DNA of 37,136 nucleotides from Sulfobacillus harzensis (lineage in GTDB: Bacteria > Bacillota > Sulfobacillia > Sulfobacillales > Sulfobacillaceae). Within the stretch, counting starts at the first letter, position 1. Every line of letters starts with the position of its first letter. The DNA is taken from the NCBI RefSeq assembly GCF_012933365.1, contig NZ_JABBVZ010000036.1, positions 1 through 37,136 of the forward strand, written 5' to 3'. A program made the translations under genes and the position numbers. Positions 31,528 to 37,136 of this stretch are shown here, piece after piece. The notes under the pieces were generated by a model that saw only the letters and a list, made by a program, of their open reading frames with translations, had not been told where the DNA came from and did not search any database.

Positions 31528-32729
31528 TGGTTGCTGCCGCTGCCCTTCTGCCCTTTACCCAGCACCAGCTCAATCTTCTTGGCGATTTCCTGACTTTGCC
31601 GGATCACGCTTTTCAGTTTCATCAAGTTCGCCTCCAATTCCTGGCTCAATTCATATTGGGTCGCGGTCAGCACCTGGGCGACCGTCTCCTGAGGCGAACT
31701 ATTGGCTGCCAACGTGGAAGAGCCCTGCTGCGAGGATGAGGAGCCCACTTGGGAGGCAGACGATGACGACGATTGGCTATTCGACGAAGATCCGCCGCCC
31801 GACGATGGGCTCGAGCCTGATCCTGCGGAACCGGATTGCGCCCCGCCCGCGGATGCCTTTTTGACCAGCTTCTTAATGCTGGACATGGAAAGACCGGACC
31901 CAGATTGACTGTTGGATTGCCCAGAAGAATGGCTGGACGAGCCAGAAGACGAGGCCGATTGACGCTGATGACCCATCGATCCCGATGCACTCGAACCAGC
32001 ACTGCTGGAGGTGCTGCTTGACCCGTTTCGGCCCTGGTTTTGTTGGTTCAAAGCTTGCTGAATCATTTGCTGCACTTGTTGCGGCGTTAATGTGCTTCCG
32101 GAACTGTTGCTCGAGCCATTGCTCCCCAGGTTCATACTGCTGCCACTCATAGCGCTGTTGCCGCTTGACCCACTGCCACCTTGATTTTGCTGGTTCAAGG
32201 CTTGCTGGATCATTTGCTGGACTTGCGGCGGTGTGAGCGCATTGCTCCCGGAGCGCCCTTCCGACTCCTCGCTTCCCGCGGTCATACTGCTGCCACTCAT
32301 GGCGCTGTTGCCGCTTGACCCGCTGCCGGCTTGATTTTGCTGGTTCAAAGCTTGCTGAATCATTTGCTGGACTTGCTGCGGTGTGAGCGTATTGCTCCCG
32401 GAGCGCCCTTCCGACTCCTCGCTCCCCGCGGTCATACTGCTGCCACTCATGGCGCTGTTGCTGCTTGACCCGCTGCCGCCTTGATTTTGCTGGTTCAAAG
32501 CTTGCTGAATCATTTGCTGGACTTGATCACGGCTCATGGTCTGGTTGCTGACATCTTGATTGGTCACGTCGTTCAAGGCCAGCGCCGTACCTGCTTCTTG
32601 CTGCAATAAGGCGTTTTGTTGACGGACTAATTGCCTTAAGGTCTTTTGGTCAGATGATTGGGAATGGGAAGACGACTGCTCCCCCTGCTTCGAAGCCAGT
32701 CGTCCCCGTCGATGCTTGCGCTCTGCCAT
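31524..32729 (-). CDS. Gln/Ser-rich repeat protein of unknown function
   Basis: I do not recognise this 401-residue protein. The N-terminus is basic. Residues about 68-270 hold four units, each beginning with the helix QVQQMIQQALNQQNQ and followed by a Ser/Gly/Asn-rich linker (SGSSGNSAMSGSSM...). Two units are 50 residues and one is 49. A long Ser/Gly low-complexity stretch follows, and a predicted C-terminal helix (QVLTATQYELSQELEANLMK) ends in a Lys-rich tail. There is no signal peptide, membrane helix or cysteine. A spore-coat or surface role is possible but unproven. The ATG follows GGAGAGG, 53 bases after ylbL, and its stop is coupled to iadA. Confidence 0.75.
   Translation of the reverse strand: MAERKHRRGRLASKQGEQSSSHSQSSDQKTLRQLVRQQNALLQQEAGTALALNDVTNQDVSNQTMSRDQVQQMIQQALNQQNQGGSGSSSNSAMSGSSMTAGSEESEGRSGSNTLTPQQVQQMIQQALNQQNQAGSGSSGNSAMSGSSMTAGSEESEGRSGSNALTPPQVQQMIQQALNQQNQGGSGSSGNSAMSGSSMNLGSNGSSNSSGSTLTPQQVQQMIQQALNQQNQGRNGSSSTSSSAGSSASGSMGHQRQSASSSGSSSHSSGQSNSQSGSGLSMSSIKKLVKKASAGGAQSGSAGSGSSPSSGGGSSSNSQSSSSSASQVGSSSSQQGSSTLAANSSPQETVAQVLTATQYELSQELEANLMKLKSVIRQSQEIAKKIELVLGKGQKGSGSNQ
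32035..32530 (-). repeat. Four intragenic tandem repeats of about 150 bp
   Basis: The core coding QVQQMIQQALNQQNQ recurs with cores beginning near 32035, 32182, 32332 and 32482, giving periods of about 147, 150 and 150 bases. The middle copies are almost identical at DNA level, including linker stretches such as GAGCGCCCTTCCGACTCCTC. This implies recent duplication or gene conversion and possible copy-number variation among strains. Confidence 0.85.
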
Positions 32730-32782
32730 ACCATCGCCTCTCCGTTCTCAGGTTTCCAATAGTATGGCACGCCGTCCAATCT

Positions 32783-33799
32783 TTATGAGGTTGCTCGCTG
32801 AATATCCGCGAGTGCTTGTTGCACATTTTTCACCGGAAAGATCTTGATGTTGAGATGCAATCGCTTGGCCATTCCCTCGGCCTTGGCGTAGTTGGCTTGG
32901 GGCACAACGAAAATGCGGGCCCCAGCCCGATAGACGGTGACGACTTTTTGGGCCACTCCGCCGATTTGTTCCACCTGTCCGTTGGGCAAAATCTCGCCCG
33001 TTCCGGCGACAATTTTTCCGTGAGCGATATTCCGGCCCGTGATTTGGTCATAAATCTCCAAGGCAAACATCATTCCCGCGCTAGGCCCGCCGATTCCCTT
33101 GGCGTGAACGGTCACCGGACGGGGAATGACCGGCTTTTGCAGCGGAGCCAGCAAAACGCCGAAAGCCGGATCCGGATCACTCTTAATGCGCCCCAGCTTA
33201 ACGGGAATCACCAAGGTCTGTCCGCCGCGCTTAACCGTAACGTTCACAATTTCGCCCACCTTGAAGTTCTTCATCACCTTCCGAACCACGGTAGCGCTGG
33301 CCGTGGAAATCGGATAGGGACCGATTTTGGTGATGAGATCGCCCGGCTTGAGGTGACCCGCCGCTGGCCCGGTTTTGAGGACGCCCACCACCAAGGCGCC
33401 CGGAATGGTGACAACTTTGGCGGGCAGCCCCGCAAGCTTCTCGCCGGCCACCTCAGCCGACCACTGACTTTGCGACATCAGGCTGTTGTTGTACTGAATG
33501 TACTGATTCATACTCAGGCCACCCAAGGCGACCTTCTCGGGGACGAATTCCACCGTGGGATTGAAATGGCCCACCAAGTATCCGAATTCGCTGACGGTAC
33601 CCACGTTGACCGCCACCATCAACAATTTGCCTGGGCCCGGGCTATGGCCATCCTTGACCTGAATCATTTGGCTCAAATCGCCGGTAATGCCAGGACTGAC
33701 CTCAACCTGCCCGCTGGGAACAAAACGGAGAACCACCGCAATGATGGCTAAAATGGCCACCACCCACAACACCGGTCCCAAGACGCGCCGCTTTCTCAT
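32783..33799 (-). CDS. ylbL: PDZ-Lon (S16) membrane protease YlbL
   Basis: The 338-residue protein has an N-terminal membrane helix (VLGPVLWVVAILAIIAVVL), a PDZ domain in the middle (VVGVLKTGPAAGHLKPGDLI) and a C-terminal Lon-type protease domain. The catalytic Ser is in KGIGGPSAGMMFALE and the Lys in IGGVAQKVVTVYRAG, so the Ser-Lys dyad is present. YlbL-type proteases act outside the membrane on misfolded or regulatory proteins. The ATG at 33799 overlaps the ylbK stop (ATGA) and follows GGAGGGG. Confidence 0.93.
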   Translation of the reverse strand: MRKRRVLGPVLWVVAILAIIAVVLRFVPSGQVEVSPGITGDLSQMIQVKDGHSPGPGKLLMVAVNVGTVSEFGYLVGHFNPTVEFVPEKVALGGLSMNQYIQYNNSLMSQSQWSAEVAGEKLAGLPAKVVTIPGALVVGVLKTGPAAGHLKPGDLITKIGPYPISTASATVVRKVMKNFKVGEIVNVTVKRGGQTLVIPVKLGRIKSDPDPAFGVLLAPLQKPVIPRPVTVHAKGIGGPSAGMMFALEIYDQITGRNIAHGKIVAGTGEILPNGQVEQIGGVAQKVVTVYRAGARIFVVPQANYAKAEGMAKRLHLNIKIFPVKNVQQALADIQRATS

Positions 33800-34569
33800 G
33801 CCGACCCCTCCAACCGCTCGAGAATTTCCGGGATTTTCGCGTCGCATGCCAACTCGCCGGCGCGAATGAACTCCGCCACGCGGGTGAACTGGGCCTCCCG
33901 GGCAAAAGGCAAGCTGGGTTCAATAATCACGTCCGCTTGGAGCGGCTTATATCGCCGAAGCTCCCGCGCCACAATGTCAAACGCCTGAAAGAGAATGTCA
34001 AAGACCGATTTAACATGAGGCGATATATCGATGCCCGCATCAACGGCGATCACCGGGGCCTTAGGGTCCAGCGAGCGGGCCTCATCCACGGGCACACGAT
34101 TCAAGACCCCGCCATCCACCAGCAACCGTTCATCCTTGACAAAGGGGCTGAAGATGCCTGGGATGGAGGTGGTGGCCCGGACCGCCTCTGCCACACTGCC
34201 GGAGTCCAACACCACTTCCTCGCCCCGTTCGATGTCCACAGCCACCAATTTTAAGGGTGGATTGCAATCGCGAAAGGTACGGTTGCGAGTCAAGAGATTG
34301 ATAAGGCCTAAGAGTTTTTGGCCTCGCACCAAGCCCATTTTGGACAGCGAAAAGTCGATCCATTGACTGCGTCGAAGCCCCTGGGCCAACTCCTCCATCA
34401 TCTCGGCGGTATAACCGGTGCAGTACAAGGCCCCAATCAGCCCTCCCATGCTCGACCCCGCAATGCCCAAAACAGGAATTTGATGCCGCTGTAGACTTTT
34501 CAACACCCCAATGTGAGCAAAGCCTCGAGCTCCTCCTGAGGACAACGCCAACGTCACGCCCCGTACCAC
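33796..34569 (-). CDS. ylbK: Patatin-like phospholipase YlbK (RssA-like)
   Basis: This is a 257-residue patatin-family serine hydrolase. It has the oxyanion motif SSGGARGFAHIGVL, the nucleophile GxSxG in IAGSSMGGLIGAL and the Asp-Gly-Gly of the Ser-Asp dyad in LLVDGGVLNRVPVD. The likely activity is lipid acyl hydrolysis. The start is GTG, six bases after GGAGGG. It precedes ylbL with a four-base overlap, as in the conserved ylbK-ylbL pair. Confidence 0.92.
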   Translation of the reverse strand: MVRGVTLALSSGGARGFAHIGVLKSLQRHQIPVLGIAGSSMGGLIGALYCTGYTAEMMEELAQGLRRSQWIDFSLSKMGLVRGQKLLGLINLLTRNRTFRDCNPPLKLVAVDIERGEEVVLDSGSVAEAVRATTSIPGIFSPFVKDERLLVDGGVLNRVPVDEARSLDPKAPVIAVDAGIDISPHVKSVFDILFQAFDIVARELRRYKPLQADVIIEPSLPFAREAQFTRVAEFIRAGELACDAKIPEILERLEGSA

Positions 34570-34675
34570 GAAAATCCCTCCTACCGCCTCACTTCATGCT
34601 ATGTGTTCCCGTCCCATCCGATGATGTATCCATAGAGCCCGTCCCCATGGCATAGCTTGTATGGGAGGCGATGCG

Positions 34676-35449
34676 ATGACCGCCAGCAATAAATCCCGCA
34701 CGGTCCTAGCCCTTTTGTTGACGGCCGCAGGCGCCATGATGGTCCTGTCCCAGCCCTTGCTCGTCCGCCAGGCATTGGAGGGCGCCATTGCGCTCTGGTG
34801 GGACCATCTGGTGCCCATCTTGCTTCCTGGCTATGTGCTTGCCCAGGCAATTCAAGCCCTGGCGCCCCGCCGTTTAGGCTGGTGGCTGATACTGCTCTCC
34901 CTTGCCACCTTTCCCGCGCTGACCGCCATCGTGCTGTATGACAATATCACACGAAGCGGCCAGGACCGGCGTCATGGGCTTCCCCTTTTGTTATACACCA
35001 ACTTGTACAATCCGCTATTGTTGCCCCACCCACTCTGGACTTTACGCCTGGATGGAGCCCTTTTAGCCGCGGCCTTGATCCTGGCGCCCCCTTGGCGAAT
35101 GCCGATCGTCACGTTGCCGCCCGTGCCACTCCGTCCGCGTCAATGGATTTTAGACGGCATGAATTGGACCACCATCCTGGGGATGGTGGTCAGTCTTGCT
35201 TGGCTGGGACACGCGTTTTGGCCCGCATGGGGTCTCGGCTGGCTCATTGACCCAATCCTTATCCACTGGGGAGCACATCCACCCGCCAGTCTCCCCACGG
35301 TATTCTTTACTGCTCTGGGAGGATTGGTCTGGTGGATCCCCATCGCCGGCCATTGGGACAGGAACGCCCGGAGCGGATGGACTCTCTTGGCCGCCCGCGT
35401 CATTCAGGCAGCATTGGCGTCCGGTCTATTCTTCGCGATTGGCTTATGA
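34676..35449 (+). CDS. ylbJ: YlbJ-like integral membrane protein, short form
   Basis: The 257-residue protein is a multi-pass membrane protein with about six to eight hydrophobic helices. The segment ALEGAIALWWDHLVPILLPG resembles the GLKLWWDVVFPSLLPFF signature of YlbJ, a membrane protein required for spore cortex formation in B. subtilis. Position supports this, since B. subtilis has coaD-ylbJ-ylbK. Two points are odd: it is clearly shorter than YlbJ (about 400 residues), and it lies on the plus strand, opposite to its neighbours. The ATG at 34676 is seven bases after GGAGG; an earlier ATG at 34661 overlaps that site. Its stop overlaps the convergent gene by six bases. Confidence 0.65.
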   Translation: MTASNKSRTVLALLLTAAGAMMVLSQPLLVRQALEGAIALWWDHLVPILLPGYVLAQAIQALAPRRLGWWLILLSLATFPALTAIVLYDNITRSGQDRRHGLPLLLYTNLYNPLLLPHPLWTLRLDGALLAAALILAPPWRMPIVTLPPVPLRPRQWILDGMNWTTILGMVVSLAWLGHAFWPAWGLGWLIDPILIHWGAHPPASLPTVFFTALGGLVWWIPIAGHWDRNARSGWTLLAARVIQAALASGLFFAIGL

Positions 35450-35923
35450 GTTCGCCGCCTGCTCGGGGTTCAGCGCCCCGCGATCCCGCCGAACTTCCTC
35501 CACGGCCCGGCTCATCGTACGCTCGACTTGCGCAAGAATCTCATCAGCATAAGCCAAGGCGCCTTGATGGATTTCCCGGGCCCGGGACTCCGCCAAGCGC
35601 AATATTTCGTCCGCTCGCGTCTGCGCTTCGCGCACCACCTCGGCGTCGCCCGCTAAGGTTCGCGCCCGCTGCATGGCATCACTCATTATTTGATCAGCTT
35701 CGTGGCCCGCGCTTTGGATGATGCGGTCGCGTTCCTGAATAATCCATTGCGCTTGCCGCACCTCTTCCGGCAGGGCGTGGCGCAGATGCTGGATCACGGT
35801 ACGCATCGCATCTGCGTCCACCATCACCTGCCGTCCCCACGGCAGCCGCCGTCCGTCCTGAAGCAATTCCTCCAACTTATCCAGCAGTCGCGCCACTTCG
35901 GAAATAATGAGTTCTTGTTCCAC
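35444..35923 (-). CDS. Coiled-coil protein of unknown function
   Basis: The GTG at 35923 follows GAGG by eight bases and gives 159 residues. The protein is almost wholly helical and charged (LLDKLEELLQDGRRL, then IIQERDRIIQSAGHEADQIM and AQTRADEILRLAESRAREIH). It resembles ATP-synthase b-subunit/DivIVA-like coiled coils, with a heptad pattern and no membrane segment. It lies ten bases after coaD and is likely cotranscribed with rsmD-coaD. A similar small coiled-coil gene beside coaD occurs in several clostridial genomes, to my recollection. No function is assigned. Confidence 0.8.
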   Translation of the reverse strand: MEQELIISEVARLLDKLEELLQDGRRLPWGRQVMVDADAMRTVIQHLRHALPEEVRQAQWIIQERDRIIQSAGHEADQIMSDAMQRARTLAGDAEVVREAQTRADEILRLAESRAREIHQGALAYADEILAQVERTMSRAVEEVRRDRGALNPEQAANS

Positions 35924-35933
35924 GTTCCCTGCC

Positions 35934-36413
35934 TCATTTCCCTTGATAATAGCGAACCAACGCCTGGTTGACCGGGGCTGGCACCAGCGCCGAGACATCG
36001 GCGTGATAGCTGGCCAGCTCCTTGATGAGAGTGGAACTGAGATAGCCATGGCTTTCGTTGGTTAGCATAAAAATCGTCTCCACATCGGGCGCCATCTTCT
36101 TGTTCATCAAGGCGAATTGAAACTCGTAATCGAAGTCCAGGACCGCCCGAAGCCCACGGATAATAACCCCCACACCCTTCTCACGGGCAAAGTCCACCAA
36201 AAGACCCTTGCCTTCCTCGACCCGCACGTTGGGTATATGACGGGTGGACTCCCTCACTAGCCGGACGCGCTCGTCGGCATTGAACACGGCCCGTTTAGTG
36301 GCATTCACAAACACCGCGACCAAGACCTCATCGAAAACTTTGGCGGCCCGCTCAATCACGTCGAGGTGGCCGTTGTGCAGCGGGTCGAAGGACCCCGGAT
36401 AGATGGCCCGCAT
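35934..36413 (-). CDS. coaD: Phosphopantetheine adenylyltransferase
   Basis: CoaD makes dephospho-CoA from 4'-phosphopantetheine and ATP, the fourth step of CoA synthesis. The 159-residue protein has the nucleotidyltransferase motif YPGSFDPLHNGHLDVI, the IIRGLRAVLDFDYEFQ substrate site and a SSTLIKELA segment matching the second nucleotide motif. It begins 20 bases after rsmD. Confidence 0.97.
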   Translation of the reverse strand: MRAIYPGSFDPLHNGHLDVIERAAKVFDEVLVAVFVNATKRAVFNADERVRLVRESTRHIPNVRVEEGKGLLVDFAREKGVGVIIRGLRAVLDFDYEFQFALMNKKMAPDVETIFMLTNESHGYLSSTLIKELASYHADVSALVPAPVNQALVRYYQGK

Positions 36414-36433
36414 GCCGCCCCTCCTTGTCTCTC

Positions 36434-36979
36434 TTATGTCTCGGACGCCTGATATGCGGTTATGCGTGTATCCCCGTAACGCCGCGTCCAGACAATCGTC
36501 AACCCCTCAACCTCGACCGACGGATCCGATTGGCGGCTTTCCACCACCAACATCCCGTCCGGATCCAGCACGAGATGGAGATTCTCCCGAACAGCCAGGG
36601 ATAACCCGGCATCCCAGGGCGGATCACAAAAAATTAAGTCGAACCGACGCCCTTTTCCCGATAAGCTTTGCAGGGCCTGTTCCAAGGATCCCGGCCAAAC
36701 CTCAGCCCCGGGAAGCCCCACCAAGGCCACATTTTTCTCCAGCACCTGTCGGGCAGTCCGGCTGACTTCGCAGAATACGGCCTCCTGAGCTCCCCGGGAG
36801 AGCGCCTCCAGACCCACCGCGCCTGTCCCGGCATAGCCGTCCAAGAAGCGCGAGCCCCGAACCCGGGGTTGCCAGATGTTGAATAATGCCTCGCGTACCC
36901 AATCCCCGGTGGGTCGGGTCTTGGCCCCTTTGGGCGCGACCAGCCGCCGGCCCGAGGCAATGCCCCCAATAATTCGCAT
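36434..36979 (-). CDS. rsmD: 16S rRNA (guanine(966)-N(2))-methyltransferase
   Basis: RsmD methylates G966 of 16S rRNA during small-subunit assembly. The 181-residue protein begins MRIIGGIASGRRL, with the family RPTGDWVREALFNI segment, SAM motif LDGYAGTGAVGLEALSRGA and the catalytic DPPW (usually DPPY) in FCDPPWDAG. The ATG at 36979 follows AGGGACGAG. A longer frame upstream lacks a site. coaD follows directly, as in most Bacillota. Confidence 0.94.
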   Translation of the reverse strand: MRIIGGIASGRRLVAPKGAKTRPTGDWVREALFNIWQPRVRGSRFLDGYAGTGAVGLEALSRGAQEAVFCEVSRTARQVLEKNVALVGLPGAEVWPGSLEQALQSLSGKGRRFDLIFCDPPWDAGLSLAVRENLHLVLDPDGMLVVESRQSDPSVEVEGLTIVWTRRYGDTRITAYQASET

Positions 36980-37081
36980 CTCGTCCCTATTATCGCCAGT
37001 TGTTGAGCTTTCGTCCAATTTAGCCGCACGCTAGCCCCATCTCGAATTGGCCGGGCATTCTAGTAGAACCATTCCTTAATT

Positions 37082-37094
37082 CGTGATAATCACG
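37082..37094. promoter_or_regulatory. 13-bp palindrome upstream of rsmD
   Basis: CGTGATAATCACG is a perfect palindrome around one central base, in the spacer before rsmD. GGTTGGAGG at the right edge looks like the ribosome site of a divergent plus-strand gene beyond the window. The palindrome would lie between two divergent genes and may be an operator. Confidence 0.45.
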
Positions 37095-37136
37095 GAAGGT
37101 TATGGTACGGTAAGGGAAATCCTTGGTTGGAGGTTC

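Noticed and set aside
32035..32530. Regular repeats that could suggest a CRISPR array
   Set aside because: The repeats are about 150 bp, in frame, coding and adjoining without unique spacers, so they are protein repeats.

Overview
The window is a Bacillota (Firmicutes) chromosome segment from a spore-former. The evidence is the B. subtilis-like order rsmD-coaD-ylbJ-ylbK-ylbL-...-ylbN-rpmF-fapR-plsX-fab genes-rnc-...-smc-ftsY-ylxM-ffh, a spoVS gene, sigma-A promoters with 17-base spacers, GGAGG ribosome sites, a c-di-AMP (ydaO-type) riboswitch and a GlnR/TnrA-type box. GC-rich codon use with frequent GTG/TTG starts fits a Sulfobacillus-like lineage, but that placement is inference.

Layout. 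Nearly all backbone genes lie on the minus strand and read right to left. From the right: rsmD, coaD, a coiled-coil protein, an inverted short ylbJ-like gene (plus strand), ylbK (patatin), ylbL (PDZ-Lon protease), then a coupled block not found there in B. subtilis (Gln/Ser repeat protein, iadA, AarF/UbiB kinase). Next come ylbN-rpmF, then the fatty-acid operon fapR-plsX-fabH-degV-fabD-fabG-acpP-fabF-rnc, ending at a terminator near 20.2 kb. The normal continuation (smc-ftsY-ylxM-ffh) is broken by two accessory blocks. Block 1 (about 14.3-20.1 kb) has a HTH regulator with twin operators, a zinc-ribbon membrane protein, a zinc-ribbon class A penicillin-binding protein, an IS1182-like remnant beside a decayed fructosamine kinase, a GNAT acetyltransferase and a ribbon-helix-helix protein. 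Then come spoVS-smc-ftsY. Block 2 (about 2.0-9.6 kb) has an EAL-PAS-GGDEF-methyltransferase fusion, a sucrose-phosphate synthase-like/phosphatase pair behind a c-di-AMP riboswitch, a HisA-like protein, an ammonium transporter and a small unknown protein. ylxM-ffh follow from their own promoter, and the left edge holds the end of an IS110-type transposase that abuts a strong but apparently orphaned ribosome site where rpsP would be expected.

How genes work together. The fab operon makes acyl chains (FabD, FabH, FabF, FabG, ACP), PlsX passes them to phospholipid synthesis and FapR senses malonyl-CoA; a DegV/FakB-type fatty-acid binder sits inside it. Smc, FtsY and Ffh serve chromosome segregation and membrane protein targeting. 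The accessory blocks look like signalling and stress functions: c-di-AMP-controlled osmolyte synthesis, c-di-GMP turnover, nitrogen uptake and cell-wall synthesis.

Most unusual items: the four-domain c-di-GMP protein with a methyltransferase, the divergent c-di-AMP riboswitch on a sucrose module, the HisA-like protein lacking one catalytic Asp next to amtB, and the zinc-ribbon PBP locus.
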